A DNA stretch of 64,000 nt from Dechloromonas sp. (GCA_016790815.1 JAEUOG010000051.1:1-64000); one strand, 5' to 3'. Counted from the first letter of the stretch, positions 1-9,016 are shown. A program made the numbers and translations. Notes: generated by a model from the sequence alone, not told the origin.

Positions 1-2328
1 GGCAACTTCGGTTCCATCGACGGCGACAATGCGGCGGCGATGCGTTACACCGAATGCCGCCTGGAGCGCATTTCCTCCGATCTGACGGCCGATATCGACA
101 AGGAAACGGTCGATTTCGAGCCGAACTACGACGGCAAGGAGTTGGAGCCGTCTGTTCTGCCGACGCGTATCCCCAATCTGCTGATCAACGGCTCGGCCGG
201 TATCGCGGTCGGCATGGCGACCAATGTTCCGCCGCACAACCTGCGCGAAGTGGTGCGCGGCTGCCTGGCCTTGCTGGAAAATCCGGCGATTTCGATCGAC
301 GATCTGATCGAGCTGATTCCGGCGCCGGATTTCCCGACGGCTGGCCTGATCTACGGCGTGATGGGCGTGCGCGAAGGCTACAAGACCGGTCGCGGCCGTG
401 TTGTGATGCGTGCCCGTACGCACTTCGAGGATATCGGCAAGGGCGACCGCCAAGCATTGATCGTCGACGAGATTCCCTATCAGGTGAACAAGAAGTCGCT
501 GATCGAGAAGATCGCCGAACTGGTTAACGAAAAGAAGATCGAGGGTATTTCCGACATCCGCGACGAGTCCGACAAGTCGGGCATGCGCATCGTCATCGAA
601 TTGAAGCGTGGCGAGGTCGGCGAGGTCATCCTCAACAACCTGTACAAGCAGACGCAGCTGCAGGACACCTTCGGCATGAACATGGTGGCGCTGGTCGATG
701 GCCAGCCGCGCCTGCTCAACCTGAAGCAGATGCTCGAGTGCTTCTTGTCGCATCGTCGTGAAGTCATCACGCGGCGCACGGTCTTTGAATTGCGCAAGGC
801 GCGCGAACGTGGCCATATACTTGAAGGTCTGGCCGTCGCGCTGTCCAACGTCGATGACATCATTGCACTGATCAAAGCGGCCCCGACGCCGGCAGATGCC
901 AAGCGCGGCCTCATGGAGCGCACCTGGCGCAGCGCCGTGGTCGAGGAAATGCTGGTGCGTGCTGCTTCCGATGCCTCGCGCCCGGATGGTTTGTTGCCGG
1001 AATTCGGTTTGTCGGAGCAGGGTTATCGCTTGTCGGACGCCCAGGCTCAGGCGATTCTCGAACTCCGTCTGCAGCGCCTGACTGGACTGGAGCAGGACAA
1101 GATTGTCAGCGAGTACAAGGACGTCATGGCCAAGATCCTTGATCTGCTCGACATCCTGGCCAAGCCGGAACGCATTACCGAAATCATCGTCACCGAATTG
1201 GTGGCGATCCGCGAGCAGTTCGGCGACGAGCGTCGCTCGGAAATCATCCTGCAGACGCACGAACTGAGCCTCGAAGACCTCATTACGCCGCAGGACATGG
1301 TCGTCACGCTGTCGCACGGCGGCTACATCAAGGCGCAGCCGCTGGCCGATTACCGCGCCCAGAAGCGCGGCGGGCGCGGCAAGCAGGCGGCAGCGATCAA
1401 GGACGAGGATTTCGTCGATCACCTGTTCGTGGCCAATACACACGATTACATCCTGTGCTTCTCGAACCGCGGCCGTTGCTACTGGCTCAAGGTTTACGAA
1501 GCGCCGCAGGGCAGCCGGGTCAGCCGCGGCAAGCCGATCGTCAATTTGTTCCCGCTCGAAGAGGGCGAACGGATCAACGCCGTGCTGCCGGTCAAGGAAT
1601 TCTCCGATGACCAGTACGTGTTCATGGCCACCGTCATGGGTACCGTCAAGAAGACGCCGCTGTCCGATTACTCCAACCCGCGCAAGGCCGGCATCATTGC
1701 CGTGGCGCTCGACGAGGGTGATTACCTGATCGGCGTCGAGCTGACCAGCGGGACGAGCGATATCGTGCTCGTTTCCAATGCCGGCAAGGCGGTCTGGTTC
1801 GACGAAGAAGATGTCCGTCCGATGGGCCGTGGCGCCCGTGGTGTGCGCGGCATGCGCCTGATGGAAGGTCAGTCGGTCATTTCGTTGCTGGTCGCCGAGA
1901 GCGATCAGCAGACGGTGCTTGTCGCTACCGAGAATGGTTTCGGCAAGCGTACCGTGCTTGCCGATTTCCGCCATTCCGGTCGCGGCACGCAGGGCGTGCG
2001 CGCCATTGCCGACAGCGAGCGCAACGGCACCGTCGTTGGCGCCAAGCTTGTCAGTGACGAAGATGAAATCATGTTGATCACTACCGGCGGCGTGCTGATC
2101 CGCACCCGCGTTGCCGAAATTCGCGGTATGGGCCGGGCGACGCAGGGTGTCACGCTGATCTCGCTCGATGACGGCGAGAAGCTGGCGGGGCTGGAAAAGG
2201 TTGCCGAGTCGGTGGCCGAGGTCGATGCAGAAGTCGAAGCCGAGGCTGAATCTGCAGTTTCCACGGTCAACCCGGAAAACGAGCCAAATTCCGAATCGTC
2301 TGAACCTACTGAAGGCGGAGAAGCGTAA
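1..2328 (+). CDS. gyrA: DNA gyrase subunit A (5'-truncated by window edge)
   Basis: ATP-dependent negative supercoiling subunit that cuts and rejoins DNA. The frame is open from base 1, and the first visible codons read GNFGSIDGDNAAAMRYTE, which contains the catalytic tyrosine (RYTE), so only the first ~110 residues are missing. About 775 residues remain: breakage-reunion domain, then the C-terminal beta-pinwheel with a GyrA-box variant QKRGGRG near 1358-1380. The last ~40 residues are an acidic Glu/Ala/Ser tail, of which the final part coincides with a dispersed 40-bp repeat (2258-2298). The TAA stop abuts the serC ATG with no gap, suggesting co-transcription. Confidence 0.98.
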   Translation, partial: GNFGSIDGDNAAAMRYTECRLERISSDLTADIDKETVDFEPNYDGKELEPSVLPTRIPNLLINGSAGIAVGMATNVPPHNLREVVRGCLALLENPAISIDDLIELIPAPDFPTAGLIYGVMGVREGYKTGRGRVVMRARTHFEDIGKGDRQALIVDEIPYQVNKKSLIEKIAELVNEKKIEGISDIRDESDKSGMRIVIELKRGEVGEVILNNLYKQTQLQDTFGMNMVALVDGQPRLLNLKQMLECFLSHRREVITRRTVFELRKARERGHILEGLAVALSNVDDIIALIKAAPTPADAKRGLMERTWRSAVVEEMLVRAASDASRPDGLLPEFGLSEQGYRLSDAQAQAILELRLQRLTGLEQDKIVSEYKDVMAKILDLLDILAKPERITEIIVTELVAIREQFGDERRSEIILQTHELSLEDLITPQDMVVTLSHGGYIKAQPLADYRAQKRGGRGKQAAAIKDEDFVDHLFVANTHDYILCFSNRGRCYWLKVYEAPQGSRVSRGKPIVNLFPLEEGERINAVLPVKEFSDDQYVFMATVMGTVKKTPLSDYSNPRKAGIIAVALDEGDYLIGVELTSGTSDIVLVSNAGKAVWFDEEDVRPMGRGARGVRGMRLMEGQSVISLLVAESDQQTVLVATENGFGKRTVLADFRHSGRGTQGVRAIADSERNGTVVGAKLVSDEDEIMLITTGGVLIRTRVAEIRGMGRATQGVTLISLDDGEKLAGLEKVAESVAEVDAEVEAEAESAVSTVNPENEPNSESSEPTEGGEA
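2258..2298 (+). repeat. Dispersed ~40-bp repeat, copy E (inside gyrA 3' end)
   Basis: Begins TTTCCACGGTCAAC and continues CCGGAAAACGAGCCAAATTC. It matches, in order and spacing, the copies at 7491-7529 (minus), 40726-40763, 46311-46350, 50411-50450 and 54591-54630 (minus). Shared core: (T)TCCACGGTCAAC-n-GGAAAA-n-CC-A/T-rich-GAA. Here it is translated as part of the acidic GyrA tail (STVNPENEPNSES). Confidence 0.6.
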
Positions 2329-3414
2329 ATGAGCCGCATCTGGAATTTCAGCGCCGGTCCGGCTGCTCTTCCCGAGGAAGTCCTGCGCCAGGCGCAGGAA
2401 GAACTGCTCGACTGGCATGGCGCCGGTTGCAGCGTCATGGAAATGAGCCATCGCTCCAAGGAATTCACCAGCATCATCGAGCAGGCTGAAGCCGACCTGC
2501 GCGAGTTGATGGGGATTCCCGAGCAGTACAAGGTGCTTTTCCTGCAGGGCGGGGCAACGCAGCAGTTTGCGCAGATTCCGATGAACCTGCTGGCCGGCCG
2601 CTCGGCCGACTATATCGTCACCGGTTCGTGGTCGAAAAAAGCGTTCAAGGAAGCGCTGCGCGTCGGGAAAGTGCGCTGCGCGGCGACGACCGAGGCGAGC
2701 AATTTCACCTGCCTGCCTTACGCCGACGAAATCCAGCTCGATCCCTTCGCTGCTTACCTGCATGTCTGTACCAACGAAACCATCCATGGCGTCGAAATTC
2801 CCCCCGAGCGCATCGCCGACACTGGCGTGCCGCTGGTGGCCGACATGTCATCGCATATCCTGTCGCGGCCAGTCCATGTCGAGAAATTCGGCCTGATCTA
2901 CGCCGGTGCGCAGAAAAACATCGGGCCGTCCGGGGTCACGCTGGTCATTGTTCACCGCGACCTGCTCGGCATGGCACCGCTGAGCATCCCGTCGGTGATG
3001 GACTACGCCGTGATGGCTGAAAACGGCTCGATGCTCAACACGCCGCCGACCTTCGGCATCTACATCGCCGGCCTGGTTTTCCAGTGGCTCAAGCGGCAGG
3101 GCGGTTTGTCGGGCATTGCTGCGGTCAACGCCGAAAAAGCACGCATTTTGTATTCTGCTATTGACGGTTCCGACGGCTTCTACACCAATCCGGTCGATCC
3201 GGATTGCCGATCGGCCATGAACGTGCCCTTCATTCTCGGCAACCCCGAGCTCGACGCCACTTTCCTGGCCGAAGCTAAGGCCGCCGGTGTGCTCGGTTTG
3301 AAGGGCCACAAGTCGGTCGGCGGCATGCGCGCCTCGATCTACAACGCCGTGTCGCTGGAGGCAGTGCAGGCCTTGGTGGCATTCATGAACGATTTCGCCA
3401 AACGTAACGGTTGA
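2329..3414 (+). CDS. serC: Phosphoserine aminotransferase
   Basis: PLP enzyme converting 3-phosphohydroxypyruvate to phosphoserine (serine and pyridoxal-phosphate synthesis). 361 residues, the usual length. N-terminus MSRIWNFSAGPAALPEEVL is the family signature. The PLP lysine is K196 in AGAQKNIGPSG, and the C-terminus GLKGHKSVGGMRASIYNA is canonical. The start directly follows the gyrA stop; pheA begins 4 bases downstream, in the gyrA-serC-pheA-hisC-tyrA order common in beta/gammaproteobacteria. Confidence 0.98.
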   Translation: MSRIWNFSAGPAALPEEVLRQAQEELLDWHGAGCSVMEMSHRSKEFTSIIEQAEADLRELMGIPEQYKVLFLQGGATQQFAQIPMNLLAGRSADYIVTGSWSKKAFKEALRVGKVRCAATTEASNFTCLPYADEIQLDPFAAYLHVCTNETIHGVEIPPERIADTGVPLVADMSSHILSRPVHVEKFGLIYAGAQKNIGPSGVTLVIVHRDLLGMAPLSIPSVMDYAVMAENGSMLNTPPTFGIYIAGLVFQWLKRQGGLSGIAAVNAEKARILYSAIDGSDGFYTNPVDPDCRSAMNVPFILGNPELDATFLAEAKAAGVLGLKGHKSVGGMRASIYNAVSLEAVQALVAFMNDFAKRNG

Positions 3415-3418
3415 GTTT

Positions 3419-4522
3419 ATGAGCGACCAGCAGCAAACCGACTTGCAAAAAGCCCTGGCCGGCGTGCGCGCCGAAATCGACGGTATCGACAGCGAACTGC
3501 TGCGCCTGCTCAACCAGCGCGCGCGTTGTGCCCAGAAGGTTGGCGAGATCAAGGCCGAACACGGCGAAGCCGGGCATATCTACCGCCCGGAACGCGAAGC
3601 GCAGGTCTTGCGCCGCCTGCAGGATGCCAACCCCGGCCCGCTGCCCAACGAAAATATCACCTTCTTCTTCCGTGAAGTAATGTCGGCCTGCCTGTCGCTC
3701 GAAGAGCCGCTCGGCATTTCCTTCCTCGGTCCGCTCGGTTCCTTTACCGGCAGCGCGGCAACCAAGCATTTCGGTCATGCCGCCCGTTTGCTGCCGCAAG
3801 CGTCCATTGACGATGTCTTCCGTGAAGTCGAATCCGGCCATGCCCATTACGCCGTTGTGCCCGTCGAAAATTCGACCGAAGGCGCCGTTGGCCGGACGAT
3901 GGACCTGTTGCTTGGCACGCCGCTCAAGATTTGCGGCGAAGTCGTGTTGCGCATCCATCAGAATTTGCTGACCCACGAAACCGATCTGAGCAAGATCACC
4001 AAGGTTTATTCGCACGCACAGTCGCTGGCCCAGTGCCACGAATGGCTCAACCGAAACCTGCCGGGCATCCCGCGCATTTCGGTGTCGAGCAATTCGCTGG
4101 CAGCCCAGATGGCGGCCGAAGAGCCGGGTGCGGCGGCGATCGCCGGCATCGCGGCGGCCGAGCGTTACCAGCTGCCGAAGATGGTCGAGAACATCGAGGA
4201 TGAGCCGAACAACACGACGCGCTTTCTTGTTCTCGGCAAACACGACGCCGCTATCTCCGGTCGCGACAAGACATCACTGATCATGTCGGCACCGAACCGC
4301 ACCGGCGCGCTTCACGAACTGCTGCAGCCCTTGTCGTCGGCGGGTGTCTCGATGTGTCGCCTCGAGTCGCGCCCCGCCAAGAATGCCTTGTGGGAATATG
4401 TTTTCTACGTCGATATCGAAGGCCATCACGACGACCCGGCCATCAAGGCTGCGCTGGAAAAGCTGATCGCTTACGCTGCCTATCTGAAAATTCTCGGGTC
4501 CTACCCGGTTGCCGTTTATTGA
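3419..4522 (+). CDS. pheA: Bifunctional chorismate mutase / prephenate dehydratase (P-protein)
   Basis: Makes phenylpyruvate from chorismate for phenylalanine synthesis. 367 residues: AroQ-type chorismate mutase (about 10-95, with IDGIDSELLRLLNQRA), prephenate dehydratase (about 100-275, with the TTRF motif at 266-269), and a C-terminal ACT domain for Phe feedback (RTGALHELLQPL and the ESRP motif). Start ATG lies 4 bases after serC. No clear terminator follows; only a 5-bp stem at 4530-4542 was seen, without a T-tract. Confidence 0.97.
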   Translation: MSDQQQTDLQKALAGVRAEIDGIDSELLRLLNQRARCAQKVGEIKAEHGEAGHIYRPEREAQVLRRLQDANPGPLPNENITFFFREVMSACLSLEEPLGISFLGPLGSFTGSAATKHFGHAARLLPQASIDDVFREVESGHAHYAVVPVENSTEGAVGRTMDLLLGTPLKICGEVVLRIHQNLLTHETDLSKITKVYSHAQSLAQCHEWLNRNLPGIPRISVSSNSLAAQMAAEEPGAAAIAGIAAAERYQLPKMVENIEDEPNNTTRFLVLGKHDAAISGRDKTSLIMSAPNRTGALHELLQPLSSAGVSMCRLESRPAKNALWEYVFYVDIEGHHDDPAIKAALEKLIAYAAYLKILGSYPVAVY

Positions 4523-4565
4523 GCTGCTAAACTGGCGCAGTTGAACTGAGTTTATCGGAATCGTT

Positions 4566-4835
4566 ATGCCGACCATCAGCATGTTCTACGGAATTGTCAT
4601 CAGCATGTATTTCTTTGATGACGAGCGCCACAAGCTACCTCACATCCATGCGAAGTATCAGAACGCTGAAGCAGCATTCTCGATTCTCGATGGTGAATGT
4701 TTGAACGGGAGCATGCCACCCGGCAAGATGCGTCTTGTCCAGGCATGGATTGAAATCCATCGTGAATCATTGATGGCCGACTGGGAGTTGGCCATCAATG
4801 GCGAGGCCCTGTTCCCTATCGATCCCTTGCGTTGA
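4566..4835 (+). CDS. DUF4160 family protein
   Basis: 89-residue protein with the DUF4160 hallmark DDERHKLPHIHAKY near residues 18-31 (a His-rich RH-x2-PHxH pattern), followed by WIEIHRESLMADWELA. Function unestablished. It is paired with the DUF2442 gene 4 bases downstream, a recurrent arrangement in bacteria that has been suggested to be toxin-antitoxin-like; that role is inference only. The pair splits pheA from hisC and has less GC-rich codon use than its neighbours, consistent with insertion. Confidence 0.8.
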   Translation: MPTISMFYGIVISMYFFDDERHKLPHIHAKYQNAEAAFSILDGECLNGSMPPGKMRLVQAWIEIHRESLMADWELAINGEALFPIDPLR

Positions 4836-4839
4836 GACT

Positions 4840-5079
4840 ATGGAAACCGTTATCAAGGTTGCTGCCCGGGAAAACTTTCAACTCGAACTTTGGTTCGACG
4901 ACGGCGCACACAAGCTTTTTGATGCTCGCCCTTATCTAGACAAGGGAATTTTTCGGCGCCTAAAGGAGGGCGGGCTGTTCAGGGCGGCCTACGCATCTGG
5001 TGGTACGGTATGTTGGCCAGGAGGGCTTGATATCGCCCCGGAAACGCTCTACGACCGCTCCCTGCTCTTGGGTAACTAA
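4840..5079 (+). CDS. DUF2442 family protein
   Basis: 79 residues from the ATG at 4840, 4 bases after the DUF4160 stop. An in-frame upstream start would overlap the DUF4160 gene extensively and is not preferred. Recognised by LELWFDDGAHKLFDARPYL and the conserved end GTVCWPGGLDIAPETLYD, typical of DUF2442. Function unknown. Always read together with the preceding gene as a two-gene unit; hisC starts 9 bases downstream, so the pair has not cut hisC off from upstream transcription. Confidence 0.82.
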   Translation: METVIKVAARENFQLELWFDDGAHKLFDARPYLDKGIFRRLKEGGLFRAAYASGGTVCWPGGLDIAPETLYDRSLLLGN

Positions 5080-5088
5080 AGGTTAGAT

Positions 5089-6177
5089 ATGCCTTTGCAA
5101 GACTACGCTTTGCCATACGTCCGAGCCATTTCACCCTATCAGCCAGGCAAGCCGATCACCGAACTGGCTCGTGAAACGGGCATCCCGGTCGACAAGATCG
5201 TCAAGCTGGCGTCCAACGAAAATCCGCTGGGTATGAGCCCAAAGGCGAAAAAGGCGGTCGAGGCAGCGATCAGTGGCGTCGAGCGCTACCCTGATCAATT
5301 TGACCTCATTGCCAGGGTGGCCGCACGCTGTGGTCTGGCGCAAAATCAGGTGGTGCTTGGCAACGGCTCGAACGACGTACTCGACCTGATTGCCCGCGTT
5401 TTTCTCGCACCGGGCCGCTCGGCCGTTTTCGCACAACACGCCTTCGCTGTTTATCCGTTGGCGACGCTGTCGATTGGTGGTGAACTGATCGCTACGCCGG
5501 CCAAAAATTTCGGTCACGACCTCGACGCCATGCGCGCCGCCATACGGCCCGATACGCGCATCGTGTGGATTGCCAATCCGAACAATCCGACCGGCAATTT
5601 CGTGCCGTATCCGGAGGTGCGCGCTTTCCTCGAAGCCGTGCCGAAGGATGTCGTCGTCGTCCTTGACGAGGCTTACAACGAATACCTGCCGCCGGCTGAT
5701 CGCGTCGACGCCGCTGGCTGGATCAAGGACTTCCCCAATCTGGTCGTCTGTCGCACGCTGTCGAAAATTTACGGCCTGGCTGGCCTGCGCATCGGTTACG
5801 CGTTGGCTTCTGCCGAGGTCGCCGACCTCATGAACCGCGTTCGTCAGCCCTTCAACGTCAACAATCTGGCGTTGGCGGGAGCACTGGCTGCGCTCGATGA
5901 CGACGAATTCCTGCAGGCCAGTTACGAGTTGAACCAGCGCGGCATGGCGCAGATCGTTGCCGGCCTTGAGAAATTGGGACTTGAAGTCATCAAGCCGCAT
6001 GGCAATTTCGTCACCTTCAAGGTGGGCGATGGTGCCGGGGTCAATCAGAAACTTCTCAAGCAGGGCGTCATCGTCCGGCCGATCGGTGGCTATGGCCTGC
6101 CGGAATGGCTACGCGTCACCATCGGCACCGAGCCGGAAAACACCCGCTTCCTCGAGGCGCTGGAGCAGGCGCTCTAA
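5089..6177 (+). CDS. hisC: Histidinol-phosphate aminotransferase
   Basis: PLP aminotransferase of histidine synthesis; in this gene order (between pheA and tyrA) it may also serve aromatic amino acids, since HisC-type enzymes can accept aromatic keto acids. 362 residues. Motifs: LASNENPLGMSPKAK near the N-terminus, NPNNPTGN, DEAYNEY, the PLP lysine K226 in CRTLSKIYGLAGLRIGY, and the C-terminal LRVTIGT-E-N signature. tyrA starts 4 bases after its stop. Confidence 0.97.
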   Translation: MPLQDYALPYVRAISPYQPGKPITELARETGIPVDKIVKLASNENPLGMSPKAKKAVEAAISGVERYPDQFDLIARVAARCGLAQNQVVLGNGSNDVLDLIARVFLAPGRSAVFAQHAFAVYPLATLSIGGELIATPAKNFGHDLDAMRAAIRPDTRIVWIANPNNPTGNFVPYPEVRAFLEAVPKDVVVVLDEAYNEYLPPADRVDAAGWIKDFPNLVVCRTLSKIYGLAGLRIGYALASAEVADLMNRVRQPFNVNNLALAGALAALDDDEFLQASYELNQRGMAQIVAGLEKLGLEVIKPHGNFVTFKVGDGAGVNQKLLKQGVIVRPIGGYGLPEWLRVTIGTEPENTRFLEALEQAL

Positions 6178-6181
6178 GGCC

Positions 6182-7051
6182 ATGGCCGAATTCGGCAAAA
6201 TCGTTGTCTTTGGCACCGGCCTGATCGGCGGCTCCTTCTCGCTTGCCCTCAAGGAAGCGGATGCCGTCGAGGAAGTGGTTGGTTTCGGGCGTACCCCAGC
6301 CACCTTGCGCAAGGCGCAGGAACTCGGCGTCATCGACCGGGCCGGGATCAACCCGACCCATGAAATCGAGGATGCCGACATCGTGCTGGTGGCAACGCCG
6401 GTGGCACAGATGGCCGATATTTTCGAGCGCATTGCCCCTTATCTTGGCCCCAACACCATCGTTACCGACGGCGGTTCGACCAAGGGCGATGTGGTTGCTG
6501 CGGCCCGGGCGGGACTGGGTGACCGCATCGGCCAGTTCGTTCCGGCGCATCCGATTGCTGGGGCCGAGAACAGCGGCCCGGCAGCGGCGCGCTGGGATCT
6601 TTATCAGGGCAAGAAGGTTGTTGTCACGCCATTGGCAGAAAACAGCGACGATGCCCTCGACCACATCAAACGCGCCTGGTCGCTGTGCGGCGCCGATATC
6701 TACGAGCTGACGCCGGAAATGCACGACCGCGTTTTCGCGGCGGTCAGTCATCTGCCGCATCTGCTCTCCTACGCGCTGGTGCATCAACTGGCCGTGCGCG
6801 ACGACGCTGATCTTTTCTTCACCTTTGCCGCTTCCGGCTTCCGCGACTTCACGCGCATTGCCGCCAGCCACCCGGAAATGTGGCGCGACATCTGCCTCGC
6901 CAACCGCGAAGCACTGCTCGGCGAACTGGATTGCTATCGGGCGCAGCTCGACGAACTCCGCACGGCGCTGGCCCGCAACGACGGGGAGCGCCTCGAAGAA
7001 GTCTTCGGCATCGCACGCCGCGCTCGTCGCGACTGGGCCGGCGAGGGCTGA
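6182..7051 (+). CDS. tyrA: Prephenate dehydrogenase
   Basis: NAD(P)-dependent oxidative decarboxylation of prephenate to 4-hydroxyphenylpyruvate for tyrosine synthesis. 289 residues from the ATG at 6182; the reading frame is open further upstream but overlaps hisC. Rossmann motif VVFGTGLIGGSFS at the N-terminus, substrate region PAHPIAGAENSGP, and the C-terminal helical dimerisation domain. The final base of its TGA is the first base of the next gene's ATG. In relatives tyrA is normally followed directly by aroA; here ~20.5 kb lies between them. Confidence 0.96.
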   Translation: MAEFGKIVVFGTGLIGGSFSLALKEADAVEEVVGFGRTPATLRKAQELGVIDRAGINPTHEIEDADIVLVATPVAQMADIFERIAPYLGPNTIVTDGGSTKGDVVAAARAGLGDRIGQFVPAHPIAGAENSGPAAARWDLYQGKKVVVTPLAENSDDALDHIKRAWSLCGADIYELTPEMHDRVFAAVSHLPHLLSYALVHQLAVRDDADLFFTFAASGFRDFTRIAASHPEMWRDICLANREALLGELDCYRAQLDELRTALARNDGERLEEVFGIARRARRDWAGEG

Positions 7052-7887
7052 TGTCTAGGCTGCTTCAGGCGCTGCTCATCGGGTTGGCGCTGACGCTGCC
7101 GATCCTCGCTGTAGCCGAAGCGCCGGCCATTCTGCTGGCCAATGTCTATCGTGAGAAGGTCGATGTCTCCCGTTATCTGGCCAGCGAAAAACTCGATGGC
7201 GTGCGGGCAATCTGGGACGGGCAGGTGCTACGCTTTCGTAGCGGAAAAACCATCAACGCACCGGGCTGGTTTCTCGCCGGCTTGCCGAAACAAGCGCTCG
7301 ACGGCGAACTGTGGATTACCCGCGGCCAGTTCGAGCGCGTTTCCGGCATTGTCCGGCGGGAGATTTCAGACGACGCGGCCTGGCGTGAGGTGCGCTACAT
7401 GATTTTTGAATTGCCGGGTGCGCCGGGTACATTCAGCGAGCGGGCCGAACAGATACGTCAGGTGGTTCGCCAAGCCAACGTCCCGTGGTTATTTGAAATT
7501 AAGCAGTTTTTTCCGGTTGACCGTGGCAACCTCAAAAAACGCCTCGATGAGCTTGTTCGGGCGGGCGGCGAAGGGTTGATGCTGCATCTGGCCGATGCGC
7601 CATACGAAACCGGACGCAGCGATGTGCTGCTCAAGGTTAAACCATGGCAAGACGCCGAAGCCGTGGTTATCGGTCATCAGCCGGGCAAAGGCCGTTTTGC
7701 CGGCATGCTGGGGGCCTTGAAAGTGCGTACGCCGGAAGGGAAAGAATTTCTGTTGGGTACGGGGTTTTCAGCGGCACAAAGACGCGCGCCGCCTGCGCCC
7801 GGCGCGACGGTGACCTACCACTATCGCGATCTGACGAGTCGTGGCCAGCCGCGATTTGCCAGTTTTCTGCGTGTTCGGGAAGAGTAA
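7051..7887 (+). CDS. ligE: Secreted ATP-dependent DNA ligase (LigE type)
   Basis: 278 residues. Residues 1-24 (MSRLLQALLIGLALTLPILA, then VAEA) form a signal peptide. The adenylation motif is SEKLDGVRAIWDG with nucleophile K47, followed by an adenylation domain and a short OB domain (LGTGFSAAQR; VTYHYRDLTSRGQPRFASFLRVR). This size and the leader match the minimal periplasmic ligases known from Neisseria, Vibrio and related bacteria, thought to seal imported or extracellular DNA. Start ATG overlaps the tyrA stop by 1 base. A minus-strand copy of the 40-bp repeat lies inside it (7491-7529). Confidence 0.9.
   Translation: MSRLLQALLIGLALTLPILAVAEAPAILLANVYREKVDVSRYLASEKLDGVRAIWDGQVLRFRSGKTINAPGWFLAGLPKQALDGELWITRGQFERVSGIVRREISDDAAWREVRYMIFELPGAPGTFSERAEQIRQVVRQANVPWLFEIKQFFPVDRGNLKKRLDELVRAGGEGLMLHLADAPYETGRSDVLLKVKPWQDAEAVVIGHQPGKGRFAGMLGALKVRTPEGKEFLLGTGFSAAQRRAPPAPGATVTYHYRDLTSRGQPRFASFLRVREE
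7491..7529 (-). repeat. Dispersed ~40-bp repeat, copy F (inside ligE, minus orientation)
   Basis: On the minus strand it reads TTGCCACGGTCAACCGGAAA followed by AAACTGCTTAATTTCAAAT. It shares a nearly exact 5' half with copies at 46311 and 54591 (minus strand), and an A/T-rich 3' half with the same spacing. It lies within the LigE coding sequence, where the sense strand encodes KQFFPVDRGNLK. Confidence 0.5.
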
Positions 7888-7979
7888 TTCGGTAGGCGGG
7901 CAACGCTAATTCTTTACCTTGGTTGTAATGCGCCATGGGGCGCGAGCGGGTAAAATCCCACCTTTATTTTCCATGGCGA

Positions 7980-8990
7980 ATGACAATGATTTTCGTGACT
8001 GGCGGGGCCGGGTATATCGGCTCGCATACCTGCGTCGAACTTCTCCAATCCGGTCAGGAAGTGGTTGTTTTTGATAATTTTTCGAATAGCCATCCGGAGT
8101 CCTTGACGCGCGTCGAGGCCATTACCGGCAAGAAAATTCACTTCGTCGAAGGCGATATTCGCGACCAAGCCGCCTTGGCTGTCGCCATGCGGCAATTCGG
8201 TTGCCATGCGGTCATCCATTTTGCTGGACTTAAGGCGGTCGGCGAATCCGTCGAAAAACCGCTTGAATACTACGACAACAACGTCATCGGCACGCATCGC
8301 CTGTTGGGCGCAATGGGCGAGTGCGGTATCAGGACCCTCGTCTTCAGCTCTTCAGCCACCGTCTACGGCGAACCGCAACGCCTGCCGCTGACCGAAGATC
8401 ACCCGCTCTCGGCCACCAATCCCTATGGCCGGACCAAGCTGGTTATCGAAGACATGCTGCGCGACCTCTACCGCTCCGACCCATCCTGGCGGATCGGCAT
8501 CCTTCGCTACTTCAATCCGGTCGGCGCGCACGAAAGCGGGCTCATTGGCGAAGACCCGCAAGGCATTCCGAATAACCTGATGCCCTTTGTTGCCCAGGTC
8601 GCCGTCGGTCGGCGCGAGCAATTGAAAGTCTGGGGCAACGATTACCCGACGCCAGATGGCACCGGAGTGCGCGATTACATCCATGTCGTCGACCTGGCAC
8701 TTGGCCATCTCAAGGCGCTTGAGCGCCTGAATGAGGCGCAATGCTTCGAAGTGAATCTGGGCACCGGCACAGGTTACAGCGTACTCGACGTGGTCAAGGC
8801 ATTTGAAAAGGCCAGCGGCTCCCCGGTGCCTTACGAACTGGCACCGCGTCGCTCTGGTGATGTGGCTTCGTGCTACGCAGACCCTACTTTTGCTGCTGAA
8901 CTTCTTGGTTGGTGTGCCAAAAGAAACATGGATGCCATGTGTGTCGATGCTTGGCGCTGGCAAAGCAAAAATCCGAACGGTTTTCGGTAA
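7980..8990 (+). CDS. galE: UDP-glucose 4-epimerase
   Basis: Interconverts UDP-Glc and UDP-Gal (or GlcNAc forms) for glycan precursors. 336 residues from the ATG at 7980 ([16 protein letters not shown]); the ATG at 7986 is an alternative. Motifs: NAD-binding [21 protein letters not shown], catalytic Y-x3-K in [16 protein letters not shown], and the family C-terminus [10 protein letters not shown]. First gene of the glycan region. The 92-base gap upstream has an imperfect TTGTAA...TAAAAT pair, but the spacing (22) is too long to call a promoter. Confidence 0.95.
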   Translation: MTMIFVTGGAGYIGSHTCVELLQSGQEVVVFDNFSNSHPESLTRVEAITGKKIHFVEGDIRDQAALAVAMRQFGCHAVIHFAGLKAVGESVEKPLEYYDNNVIGTHRLLGAMGECGIRTLVFSSSATVYGEPQRLPLTEDHPLSATNPYGRTKLVIEDMLRDLYRSDPSWRIGILRYFNPVGAHESGLIGEDPQGIPNNLMPFVAQVAVGRREQLKVWGNDYPTPDGTGVRDYIHVVDLALGHLKALERLNEAQCFEVNLGTGTGYSVLDVVKAFEKASGSPVPYELAPRRSGDVASCYADPTFAAELLGWCAKRNMDAMCVDAWRWQSKNPNGFR

Positions 8991-9016
8991 TTGACCTCGA
9001 AGTATCGGGAGACTCA

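Noticed and set aside
3110..3160. Apparent seventh copy of the 40-bp repeat inside serC (TGCTGCGGTCAACGCCGAAAAAGC)
   Set aside because: The underlying peptide AAVNAEKARILYSAID lies in a conserved SerC segment, so the resemblance is explained by protein conservation plus codon bias.
4530..4542. Hairpin AACTG-GCG-CAGTT after pheA as a terminator
   Set aside because: Five-bp stem, no T-tract, and the downstream genes are closely spaced on the same strand.
7923..7956. TTGTAA ... TAAAAT as a galE promoter
   Set aside because: Spacer of 22 bases is too long for a sigma-70 promoter.
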